From positions 3,496,090 through 3,560,089 of the forward strand of contig CM001438.1 of assembly GCA_000244995.1 (NCBI GenBank): a stretch of 64,000 nt of DNA, in the 5' to 3' direction. This document shows positions 45,098-53,207 of the stretch, in pieces. Positions within the stretch are counted from its first letter, which is position 1, and each line of letters opens with the position of its first letter. Origin of the DNA: Burkholderiales bacterium JOSHI_001 (GTDB lineage: Bacteria; Pseudomonadota; Gammaproteobacteria; Burkholderiales; Burkholderiaceae_C). The notes under the pieces are model-generated. The model saw only the letters and a program-made list of their open reading frames with translations. It had not been told where the DNA came from and made no database searches. The translations under genes and the position numbers were made by a program.

Positions 45098-45118
45098 TGT
45101 AGGAATGAAATTCCGACA
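45098..45118. promoter_or_regulatory. 21-base palindrome TGTAGGAAT-GAA-ATTCCGACA, possible activator site
   Basis: Arms of nine bases match at eight positions around a GAA centre. It is in the middle of the long divergent region, about 360 bases from one start codon and 390 from the other. That distance and form would suit an enhancer-like site for a sigma-54 activator (XrtA loci in general have PrsK/PrsR regulators), but I did not find a proper -24/-12 box with correct spacing, so this remains a guess. Confidence 0.35.
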
Positions 45119-45475
45119 ACAGTGAATTTGGACACTTTCTGCCGCCGTGACCCCTGAGCCAGGGATTGCAGATTCACTTAGGCTATCCCCGCGGTTCAGG
45201 CCGACGGTTTGGGTGGGCCCTGCGGGAGGCCCGTTCAACCAAGCAGAGGAACTTGGTTACACGCTGGGACGTTCGTCGCAATTGGCTGCTTAGGCGGACT
45301 TCAGGCCCGTCGATATCCACGCAGAAGCCGGATTGCGAATGCTGACAACCTGGCCGACCCGAGGCCCACAGTTGTCCGTTTGGCGATGCTATCGTGCCGC
45401 CGGATTGTCCTTGCTCAAGACTCGCTCGACGTGGCCCATCGTTGCCACCACCACCAATTCAATCGGGAAGACACC

Positions 45476-47464
45476 ATGAATCACCTGACCAGGAGAGCCG
45501 CCATGTTCCGCGGCGTAGCGCTTGCCACGCCGCTCGTGGGCTGCGGTGGGGGTAGCGGGACAACGGCTGCAGGCACGACGTCCGACGGACCGCCCGCGGT
45601 GGACACGGCCTCGAATTTCACCCCTGTGACGCCGGTCATTCAGCAGAACCCGGTGGTTGAATCGGTCAAGGTGGTGAACCCGCTGGTCAGTGGCGCCGCC
45701 CGATATCGACACCAGCACACCTATCTGTTCCAAGGTTCGGCCTGGAGCGTGCAGGCAGCAAGAATTCCTGGTGGCACCAACCGCAGTGCGGTGTTTGGCC
45801 CCAACTCGGACCATGTGGACGCTTACTGCGGCTGGCCTTGGGACAAGGCAGGCGGCGATTGGCTGGACCGCGATGGCGTACGACATGGCCCGACGCCCTG
45901 GACCACTGCGGTGACGCAAGTTGGGCCCGTGGGACTGATCCAGTCCTATGACATCGATGTCACAGAGGTGGTCCGCAAGGTGTTCGCCGACAATCGATGG
46001 TGTGCGTTCCGCCTGGCCCCTCTGAAGGGACAGCGCGCCATCGCCGGACTGTGGAACAAGACGCAGCCTTCCCCCAAGATGTCGGTTCAATACACGGATG
46101 GCACCCGTGCCGATCTGCGGTGCGTCATCACGGCCGAGGTCAAGTCGGGCGTCCCCAACCAGATCTCGGAAGAAATCTGGCTGCCGGCGTTCGTTGAGTT
46201 CGAGCGGCCCGCCAAGGCGGTGCAGTCCGCCACGATTTCGCTGACGGTGACGCAGCACCCGAACAACATCGCGGCCGAAGTTGCCGTGTTCTTGCTTGAC
46301 CCTCCGGTGAACCGCGACGCCGTGAGGTACGGCGTGGCCGCCAAGGTCGGCGCTCTGGATGCAGGCATCGAGTCGGCACCCGGCATCATCGGGGCGCACC
46401 GGTACGTAGACGGAACCGCGCTGTCGGACTTCGTCCACCCGGAACCGTCGATCAATACCTGGGCGTCGCGCGAGTTCGATCCGGCGCTTTGGGGTGGAAC
46501 GCCCGATACAACCAAGCTGCCGCACAAGGGCCTGGGCAAGTTCATCACCACCAGCATTCCCAATTGGGCCGATCTCGTCGACTCCAGCCACACCAGCGAC
46601 GGGTTCAAACCGCTGGCGCCCGGCGTGGGCGCGTTGAAAGTGCGCATGCCCTCTGAAGTGGCGGCGGATGGCGATGTGGTCGGCTACGGTGGTTCCGGCG
46701 GCGCGAACGCCTCGATCTTCCTGCCCGAACCGTTGTTCGGCCGGCTGCCCCGGATCTTCGTGCGCCACTATTTTCGCCTGGGCACCCCGGAAGGTTCGCA
46801 GTACGTCCGCGATCCCAAGAAGCGCTTGCAGGTCTATCACCTGGAGAATCAGCAGGCACCGGTATGGACGGACTGGGCCGGTAAGTTCGGCATCACGCCC
46901 GACCACACCACCAGTTTCGGCGGCACCAGCGGCTCTGCCGGCGGTGGCAGGGGATGGCAGATGCGCCTGGCCTGGTCCGATTGCGATGCCGCCTTCAACG
47001 GTCCCAGCGAAGGCGGGGTGCGACCCGGCTTCCACCTCTTCGATTTCGGTGTGTTCAACCCCAAGGGCTACAACTACTCTGGAGACACCGACTCCAACAT
47101 CTATTGGGGACAGCGTGGCGGTGCGGGTGGAATGCTGTACGCCAACCAGTGGTATTGCATAGAAACCGAGATGGTCCTCAACACAGTGATGGACACCGCC
47201 CCGGGCTTCCTGCCCGACGGTGAACTGCGCGCCTGGCTGGACGGCGTCCTGGTGTTCGAGCGCAAGGGCCTGGTGTTCCGGTCCAAGCCGCTGTACCAGC
47301 CGCCGCTGGACCCGACCACGCTGGGCGCCGTGCGCGACCTCGGCGTTCGTGCGCTGTGGCTGAACTGGTACCACGGCGGGGTCACCAAGAACACGGTCGA
47401 CCGCACCATGTTCATCTCGGGGCTGGCCTGGGGCACCGAATACATTGGCCCGATGAAGGCCTGA
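45476..47464 (+). CDS. Exported lipoprotein resembling polysaccharide lyase (PL14-like), paralog A
   Basis: ATG 45476 has a GGGAAG ribosome site and gives 662 residues; the open frame back to 45209 has no support. The N-terminus has a lipoprotein signal with lipobox LVGC (MFRGVALATPLVGCGGG). No catalytic family is certain, but the C-terminal 250 residues have a lectin-like beta-sandwich order seen in PL14-type lyases: FLPEPLFGRLPRIFVRHYFRL, GKFGITPDHTTS, GWQMRLAWSDCDAAF, WYCIETEMVLNTV, and DGELRAWLDGVLVFER. It is about 40 percent or more identical by eye to the convergent gene 47503-49419. The lipobox suggests the protein sits on the outer membrane; a lyase acting on uronic acid polymer fits the locus. 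Confidence 0.65.
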   Translation: MNHLTRRAAMFRGVALATPLVGCGGGSGTTAAGTTSDGPPAVDTASNFTPVTPVIQQNPVVESVKVVNPLVSGAARYRHQHTYLFQGSAWSVQAARIPGGTNRSAVFGPNSDHVDAYCGWPWDKAGGDWLDRDGVRHGPTPWTTAVTQVGPVGLIQSYDIDVTEVVRKVFADNRWCAFRLAPLKGQRAIAGLWNKTQPSPKMSVQYTDGTRADLRCVITAEVKSGVPNQISEEIWLPAFVEFERPAKAVQSATISLTVTQHPNNIAAEVAVFLLDPPVNRDAVRYGVAAKVGALDAGIESAPGIIGAHRYVDGTALSDFVHPEPSINTWASREFDPALWGGTPDTTKLPHKGLGKFITTSIPNWADLVDSSHTSDGFKPLAPGVGALKVRMPSEVAADGDVVGYGGSGGANASIFLPEPLFGRLPRIFVRHYFRLGTPEGSQYVRDPKKRLQVYHLENQQAPVWTDWAGKFGITPDHTTSFGGTSGSAGGGRGWQMRLAWSDCDAAFNGPSEGGVRPGFHLFDFGVFNPKGYNYSGDTDSNIYWGQRGGAGGMLYANQWYCIETEMVLNTVMDTAPGFLPDGELRAWLDGVLVFERKGLVFRSKPLYQPPLDPTTLGAVRDLGVRALWLNWYHGGVTKNTVDRTMFISGLAWGTEYIGPMKA

Positions 47465-47502
47465 GCGAGAGTCTGTCGGGCTTCGACGACACGGAGCGCG
47501 TG

Positions 47503-49419
47503 TCAAGTACCGGGCAGCCGCATGGGGCCAAGGTAGTCGCGGCCCCATGCAAGTCCAGTGACAAACATCGTGCGGTCCACGCTGTTGGCCGTCTTGCCGC
47601 CGTGGAACCAGTTCATCCACAACGCGCGCACGCCCAGTTCACGGCAGGGTCTGATGCGCGCGGGGTCACGGCCCGGGTCGTGCAGCGGCAGTGCCCGGAA
47701 CACCATGCCGGTGCGTTCAAATGCCAGGCGGCCATTGACCCACGCGCGCAAGGACCCGTCGGCCTTGTAGCCCGGCGCCTGGCTGTGAACGGTGTTCAAG
47801 TGCAATTCGGTCTCGATGCAATACCACCGGTTCAGGTACAGCATGCCCCCCCACCCGGAACGCTGGCCCCAGTACATCTGGTGCCGCTCGCTGGACGCGT
47901 AACGATGCGCCGGGGGCTGGCGCTCCAGGAAGTCGTAAAGGTGGAAGCCGGGCCGCCAGCCGCCCTCGTCCGGACCCGCGGTAGCGGCATCGCATTCCTC
48001 CCAGGCCAGACGCATTTGCCAGCCAAAGCCCATGCCCGAAGACCCACTGACGCCTCCGTAGCTGGTCGTGTGTTCGGGCGTGATGCCGAACTTCCCACCC
48101 CGGTCGGTCCACTGGGGCAACCGGCGTTCGGGTCCGTTGTAAACCTGGTAGCGGCGCCTGACGTCGGCGCTGGCGGCGTGGGACAGCGGCTCCGCCAATC
48201 GCAGGTAGTAGCGAACAAAAATCCGGTCCAGCCGTCCGAACAAGGGCTCGGGTAGGAAGATGGCGGCATTGGCGGCCCCGGTGCCACCGTAGCCCACCAC
48301 GGCCCCGTCCTGGAGCCCCGGTGGAACCGGCATGGTGAACCGCATCGCCCCGACACCCGCGGCAAGCGGTTCAAAGCCTTCGGCGCGATAGTTTGAGCCG
48401 ACCATCGACCATTGCGCCGGGTCGGTGTTGATATTGACCCACCGCCCCAATCCGCGATGCGGCAGCTTTCCCGGGTCGGAGGGCCCCGCATTCCAAAGGG
48501 CGGGATCGAACTCCCGTTCAGCCAGCGTGTTGACGCGCTCGGGCAACAAGAAGTCCTCAAGTCTCGAACCGTCGACATAACGGTGGACCCCGATGACCGA
48601 CGGGTTGCGGATCAAGTCGGCGTCCAGCGGCGCACCGGAGGCCGCCACCCCTTGCTGAAGCGGAGAAGGCGCTGAGGGGGGGTCCAACAGGAAGCCCTCG
48701 AGCGGTGTTGCCCGGTCTCCCCCATGCTCGGTAATGCTCAACCACAGGGTGGCCTCCTTCACAGGCCGGTCCGGGCGCTCGAACTCCAGAAAAGCCGGCA
48801 AAGCCACCGAGGCCAGGGCCGTCGCGGGCTGGCCAGAACGTGCCTCCGCCACCAGGCGGCACGCCAGTCGAGCGTCGCTGCCGTCCTCGTACCGCACACG
48901 AATGGACGGCGAGGCCCCCTGGGGATGCCGAAGGCCTGCAATCTTGCGAAAGGCCTGGGGCGATCGCAGCAGGACCGCACACCATCGCGCCTGTTGCTGA
49001 ACCCACCGCAGCGCGCCGGACACATCGACCATGTGCGTATCCACCGGGGCCGCAGGCCGCGCGGGCGTGGGCACGGAAAACCAGGGGCGCGGCCCATGGC
49101 GCACCGACTTGGCATCGAGCCAGTCACCGCCGGGACGGTCCCATGGCCAACCACAAAAGAAGTCCACGTAGTCGGCGTTCGGCCCGAAGCGGTCCATCAA
49201 CAGGTCGTCCCCGCCCGGCAGGCGCGACGGCTCGTGGCTGCGTCGTACGGACTGGAAGAGGTAGCGCTGGCCAGACCGTGCGCCCGCCAGGGAGCCCAGC
49301 GCCGCACTCGCCGAGGTTCCCGGGCCTGCGCCCACCTGGGCGCCCGGGTTCGCTGCGGCAATCCGGCCCACGCCCAGGCTCAGCGGCACCCCCAACACTT
49401 CACGCCTGTTCCAGGACAT
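47503..49419 (-). CDS. Exported protein resembling polysaccharide lyase (PL14-like), paralog B
   Basis: ATG 49419 has a GAGG ribosome site and gives 638 residues. The N-terminus WNRREVLGVPLSLGVGRIAAA has two arginines and could be a Tat signal; there is no lipobox, so this copy is probably soluble and periplasmic or secreted. The rest aligns with paralog A over its whole length: FCGWPWDRPGGDWLDAK, FLPEPLFGRLDRIFVRYYL, GKFGITPEHTTSYGG, WQMRLAWEECDAA, WGQRSGWGGMLYLNRWYCI, RELGVRALWMNWFHGG and VDRTMFVTGLAWGRDYLG. The two genes face each other with 38 bases between stops. Function as for paralog A: probably acts on the exopolysaccharide (inference). Confidence 0.65.
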   Translation of the reverse strand: MSWNRREVLGVPLSLGVGRIAAANPGAQVGAGPGTSASAALGSLAGARSGQRYLFQSVRRSHEPSRLPGGDDLLMDRFGPNADYVDFFCGWPWDRPGGDWLDAKSVRHGPRPWFSVPTPARPAAPVDTHMVDVSGALRWVQQQARWCAVLLRSPQAFRKIAGLRHPQGASPSIRVRYEDGSDARLACRLVAEARSGQPATALASVALPAFLEFERPDRPVKEATLWLSITEHGGDRATPLEGFLLDPPSAPSPLQQGVAASGAPLDADLIRNPSVIGVHRYVDGSRLEDFLLPERVNTLAEREFDPALWNAGPSDPGKLPHRGLGRWVNINTDPAQWSMVGSNYRAEGFEPLAAGVGAMRFTMPVPPGLQDGAVVGYGGTGAANAAIFLPEPLFGRLDRIFVRYYLRLAEPLSHAASADVRRRYQVYNGPERRLPQWTDRGGKFGITPEHTTSYGGVSGSSGMGFGWQMRLAWEECDAATAGPDEGGWRPGFHLYDFLERQPPAHRYASSERHQMYWGQRSGWGGMLYLNRWYCIETELHLNTVHSQAPGYKADGSLRAWVNGRLAFERTGMVFRALPLHDPGRDPARIRPCRELGVRALWMNWFHGGKTANSVDRTMFVTGLAWGRDYLGPMRLPGT

Positions 49420-49557
49420 CGGTCACCTCGTTCATGCACGACAGTTTAGGGCGCAAGCATTCCTCCCCACTTCGAGGCCCGGCGCCCCGCCTGACGCCCC
49501 GGGCGATCACCGACAATCCACCGGCCCGGATCCGTTGGCCCTTCAAGGCCCGCCACC

Positions 49558-51240
49558 ATGACACCAGATTGCTCCGAAATCACGCCCGTCAGCCTTGGTT
49601 CACCCCGCTTCGAAGCCGCCCGCCTGAAGTCGATCCACACAAGCCAGGGTTCTGCGGCGGCGTGGGCCGCCTTGGCTGGCGAACCAGGCCTGGACGCGGC
49701 CCTGGCGTCAGTGAGCGGCAGTTTCGCCTTCGGGCTGCAAGACCGTACCGGCCGCACCGTGCTGGCCGTGGACCGCTTCGGGATTGAGACCTTGTGCTAT
49801 CGCGTCGTCGACGGCAAGTTGCGATTCGCCGCCCGCGCAGACGATCTGGCCGATTCCCAGACCCCGATTGACCCGCAGGCGCTCTTCGACTACCTGTATT
49901 TCCACGTCATTCCATCGCCGAGAACCATCTTCGAGGGCATCTACCGCCTGCCGGCGGCACACATGGCAGTGTTCGACCAGGGCCAGCTCAGCATCCGGCC
50001 CTACTGGGTGCCGCAGTTCCATGAACCTGCTTCGGCCAACTACGCCGACTTGCGCACCCAGTTTCTGGACCTGGTACAGGCATCGGTTGCCGACCAGCTG
50101 GACGCCAGCAAGGCCGCCTGCTTCCTCAGCGGCGGCACCGACAGTTCCACTGTGGCCGGGATGATCGGCAAGGTGCGTGGTGAACCCGCGGACTGCTACT
50201 CCATCGGCTTCGAGGCCGAGGGCTACGACGAGATGGCCTACGCGCGGCTGGCGGCCAAGCACTTTGGCGTGCGGCACCATGAATACTATGTGACGCCCGA
50301 TGACCTGGTGCGAAACATCCCCAGACTGGCCGCGCACCACGACCAGCCTTTTGGCAATTCGTCGGCGCTGCCGGCCTTCTGCTGCGCCGAGGTGGCACGC
50401 GCCGACGGCGTGACGAGGCTGCTGGCCGGTGATGGTGGCGATGAATTGTTTGGCGGCAACAGCCGCTATGCCACTCAGCGGGTCTTCGGCTGGTACGACC
50501 TGGTCCCTGGCGGCTTGCGCAGCGGACTGATGGAGCCCCTGTTCGAACGGACCTTTGTCGGCAGCCTGCCCTTGCTTCGAAAGGGCCGCAGCTACATCGA
50601 GCAGGCCAAGGTGCCGATGCCCGACCGCTTGCAGATGTACAACCTGCTGCGCCGGCTGGACATGGACCAGGTGCTGAGTGGCGAATTTCTCTCGCGCGTG
50701 AACCGCGAAGCACCACTGGCCCTGCAGCGGCAGGTCTGGCAACAGGCACAGACCGACCGGGGCATCAACCGCATGTTGGCCTACGACTGGCGCTTCACCC
50801 TGGCCGAGAACGACCTGCCCAAAGTAAGAGGCAGCACCCAGCTGGCCGGCGTGTCGGTGGGCTATCCGCTGCTGGACCAGCGCCTGCTGGATTTTTCGCT
50901 GGCATTGCCTGCGGAGTACAAGCTCAAGGGCCTGAAATTGCGCTGGTTCTTCAAGGAGGCCCTGCGCGGCTTCCTGCCGGACGAGATCATCACCAAGAGC
51001 AAACACGGCTTCGGCCTGCCCTTCGGCGCCTGGGCCACCCGCCATGCGCCCCTGCGAGCACTGGCTGGCGAGTCGCTTGCCGGCCTGGCCGAACGTGGCT
51101 TGGTGCGCCCCAGCTTCCTGCGCAAGCTGACCGACGAATTGCTGCCGCAGCATCCAGGCTACTACGGTGAGATGGTCTGGATCCTGATGATGCTGGAGCA
51201 ATGGTTGCGCCACCACCGGCCCGACTACCGGCTGAGCTGA
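49558..51240 (+). CDS. Asparagine-synthase-like amidotransferase lacking the glutaminase nucleophile
   Basis: The 560-residue protein has a complete synthetase-type PP-loop domain: SGGTDSS at residues 191-197, then GDGGDELFGGNSRYA and KSKHGFGLPFGAW. The N-terminal glutaminase domain is incomplete: it has the end part (GSFAFGLQDRTGRTVLAVDRFG and LRFAARADDL, residues about 50-97) but not the MCGI start with Cys2, nor the HRGPD and NGEIYN motifs. So it cannot hydrolyse glutamine by the known route and would need free ammonia or another amine donor. The start at ATG 49558 has no strong ribosome site; a GTG or frameshift upstream restoring the N-terminus is not visible. It faces the minus-strand XrtA core with 13 bases between stops. 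Confidence 0.8.
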   Translation: MTPDCSEITPVSLGSPRFEAARLKSIHTSQGSAAAWAALAGEPGLDAALASVSGSFAFGLQDRTGRTVLAVDRFGIETLCYRVVDGKLRFAARADDLADSQTPIDPQALFDYLYFHVIPSPRTIFEGIYRLPAAHMAVFDQGQLSIRPYWVPQFHEPASANYADLRTQFLDLVQASVADQLDASKAACFLSGGTDSSTVAGMIGKVRGEPADCYSIGFEAEGYDEMAYARLAAKHFGVRHHEYYVTPDDLVRNIPRLAAHHDQPFGNSSALPAFCCAEVARADGVTRLLAGDGGDELFGGNSRYATQRVFGWYDLVPGGLRSGLMEPLFERTFVGSLPLLRKGRSYIEQAKVPMPDRLQMYNLLRRLDMDQVLSGEFLSRVNREAPLALQRQVWQQAQTDRGINRMLAYDWRFTLAENDLPKVRGSTQLAGVSVGYPLLDQRLLDFSLALPAEYKLKGLKLRWFFKEALRGFLPDEIITKSKHGFGLPFGAWATRHAPLRALAGESLAGLAERGLVRPSFLRKLTDELLPQHPGYYGEMVWILMMLEQWLRHHRPDYRLS

Positions 51241-51253
51241 AGGCCTTGCACCA

Positions 51254-51988
51254 TCAACCGCCGCCGGCAGGCGCGGAGGCCGCCTCCGAGGCGGCCGGCG
51301 CGGAAGGCACCGGATCGGGTTCACGCCACTTCCCGGCCGACTTCAGCGCGTCCCGAAGCGTGGTGCGTTGAAGGCCGAGCACGGCAGCCTTGTGCGCCCG
51401 CGACAGCGCCAGTTCATATTCGCCCAGTTCCAGGTAGACCAGACCGACATTGTGGACCGTGAAGCCATTGTCGCCGGCCAGCACGTCGGCCACCTTCAAC
51501 TGCTCCAACGCTTCCTGTTGCCGCCCCTTCTTGCCAAGCCAGCTCGCGCGCAGCATGCGTGCGATGGGGTCGTCCACGGCGAATCGCGTGGCCCGCTCCA
51601 GCCAGCAATCCACGGAAAACATGGCGCCCGGCGGCTGCGCGGTCTTCAGCTTGTCGCCCAGGCGCACCATCGACACCAGTGCACGGTGATGGTTGGGGAA
51701 GGCCCGCAAGGTGAAGCTCAACTCGCCTCCCACATTGGCCGTGCTGTTCCCGCTGACCAGGGCCTCAACGTTCGGTGTGAAATGGTATTGCTCGACAATC
51801 TTCAGGCGGTGGTCCTGGACCGTTCGGTAGTCGTAGGGTCCGTTGTCGGCCCGGGGGAAGCCGCCGCACCCACCTGTGGCTGCGGTGGCGGGCGCCGCAG
51901 GGGCCGCGACGCAGGTCGTGCCAATGCCCAGCGCCAGCAACGCCAGGAACCTGAGGCATAGACCGCACAAGCGCTCAAACTCAAACAT
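51254..51988 (-). CDS. TPR-containing exported protein
   Basis: ATG 51988 gives 244 residues with a hydrophobic signal segment (LRFLALLALGIGTTCVAAPA). The protein then has about three TPR-like helical pairs in the second half (for example QQEALEQLKVADVLAGD and VHNVGLVYLELGEYELALSRAHKAAVLG) and ends in an Ala/Pro-rich tail. It is the last gene of the minus-strand core operon and overlaps the glycosyltransferase gene by eight bases. A possible lipobox-like Cys (TTCVAA) is not a clean match. It may be a periplasmic adaptor in the export of the polymer, but no function is established. Confidence 0.65.
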   Translation of the reverse strand: MFEFERLCGLCLRFLALLALGIGTTCVAAPAAPATAATGGCGGFPRADNGPYDYRTVQDHRLKIVEQYHFTPNVEALVSGNSTANVGGELSFTLRAFPNHHRALVSMVRLGDKLKTAQPPGAMFSVDCWLERATRFAVDDPIARMLRASWLGKKGRQQEALEQLKVADVLAGDNGFTVHNVGLVYLELGEYELALSRAHKAAVLGLQRTTLRDALKSAGKWREPDPVPSAPAASEAASAPAGGG

Positions 51989-53207
51989 GGTGACCGCCGT
52001 CCCTGGTGTGTTCACCGCGGTGCGCATCGACGCACCGCGCAATGATCCCGTCAAGTCGTTTCATCGAATGCTTCCAGTCGTGGTGACTGCGCACCCGGTC
52101 ACATCCGGCTTCGGCCAGGCGCGCACGCTCCACCGGGTTGGCGCCAATGTCCAGCACGGCCTGCGCAAGTTCCTGCGACGAATCGGCCACGCGCAGGTGT
52201 TCGCCCGCCACGGCATCCACCCCTCCAGCCGCCACGCTGCTGGTGATCACCGGAACGCCCATCGCCATGGCCTCCAGGATCTTGTTCTGCGTGCCACGGG
52301 CAATGGCCAGCGGTGCCACCATCGCGGCAGAACCCAGGATGAAGGGCCGAACGTCGGGCACCGAGCCGGTGACGGTGACACCGGGCAACTGCCCCAGGGC
52401 CTTCATTTCGGGCGAGGGGTCTGCGCCCACGATCAACAGCTTCATGGTGGGCCGTTTGGCCTTGATGAGCGGCCACACCTCCTTGCAGAAGCGGCCCATG
52501 CACTCCTGGTTGGGGTAGTAGTCCATGCGGCCGATGAAGCTGATGGTGTCCGGGTCGTAGGGCTGGTCGGTGGGCTTGAAGAACTGGGCGTCCACACCGT
52601 TGGGGAACCAGTCGGTCGCCGCACCGGTGCCGTAGTCTTGCAGGGTCTGCCACTCGGCGCGGGTGGTGGCCGTGCACAGGTCGAACTTGCGCGCCAGGCG
52701 CTTTTCGGCGCGCAGCATCTTTTGCCCTTCCAGGGTGTAGCCCCAGGAAAGCGGCCAGGGCTTGTAGTTCGCGTATTCCAGCCACTTCTGCGAGTCCATG
52801 TCGCCGAAGTCCAGGACCTTGGGCACGTCGGTCACATGCTCGACGTACTGCGCCACCGACGAGCAGTGCACGAAGATCAGGTCCCACTTCTGCTGCGCCA
52901 GCAACTGGTTCACCTTGTGGGCCAGTTGTTCGCTGCGGAAGTAGCCCATCGACGACGGCGTGAGCAGCGGCAGCCTCAGCACCATGCGTGCGTACTGCAA
53001 GGGTTCGACCACATGCCCCATGTGGAATGCCGTGCAGTGCGGCGCAATGCCCTGGCCCTCCAGGGCTTCCGCGTCTGATCGCGACAGCGAGCACACCGTC
53101 ACCTGGTGCCCCTGTGCGTGCAGGTGGCGGATCATGTTGAAGGGCCGGATCTTGCCGCCGCGCTTGGGCGGGTACGGGAAGCGGTGGCACAGGTACAGGA
53201 TGTTCAT
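51981..53207 (-). CDS. Glycosyltransferase, TIGR03087-like, exosortase A system-associated
   Basis: ATG 53207 overlaps the stop of the upstream asparagine-synthase-like gene by four bases and gives 408 residues. The N-terminus NILYLCHRFPYPPKRGGKIRPF is the family signature, followed by LDFGDMDSQKWLEYA and YTLEGQKMLRAEKRLARKFD. The C-terminal domain has FIGRMDYYPNQECMGRFC, VTGSVPDVRPFILGSAAMVAP and ARGTQNKILEAMAMGVPVI, typical of a GT-B transferase. It would add a sugar to the repeat unit. The long frame that extends to 53621 is in another gene. Confidence 0.88.
   Translation of the reverse strand: MNILYLCHRFPYPPKRGGKIRPFNMIRHLHAQGHQVTVCSLSRSDAEALEGQGIAPHCTAFHMGHVVEPLQYARMVLRLPLLTPSSMGYFRSEQLAHKVNQLLAQQKWDLIFVHCSSVAQYVEHVTDVPKVLDFGDMDSQKWLEYANYKPWPLSWGYTLEGQKMLRAEKRLARKFDLCTATTRAEWQTLQDYGTGAATDWFPNGVDAQFFKPTDQPYDPDTISFIGRMDYYPNQECMGRFCKEVWPLIKAKRPTMKLLIVGADPSPEMKALGQLPGVTVTGSVPDVRPFILGSAAMVAPLAIARGTQNKILEAMAMGVPVITSSVAAGGVDAVAGEHLRVADSSQELAQAVLDIGANPVERARLAEAGCDRVRSHHDWKHSMKRLDGIIARCVDAHRGEHTRDGGHHV

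Larger units (their letters stand above)
44712..45475. other. 764-base gene-free divergent region with two dyad elements
   Basis: This is the longest stretch without a gene. Its start is at the ATG of the membrane/SAM gene, which goes left, and its end at the ATG of the lyase-like lipoprotein, which goes right. GC content falls in parts (for example around 44835-44860 and 45100-45130). I see two dyads, CCTACC-N7-GGTAGG (44776-44794) and a 21-base imperfect palindrome (45098-45118). I find no small RNA or terminator that I could defend and no short ORF with a ribosome site. The region probably carries regulated promoters. Confidence 0.5.

Noticed and set aside
45128-45143. TTGGACACTTTCTGCC as a sigma-54 promoter
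   Set aside because: Spacing between GG and GC is one base short and the -24 half is poor, so I do not call a promoter.
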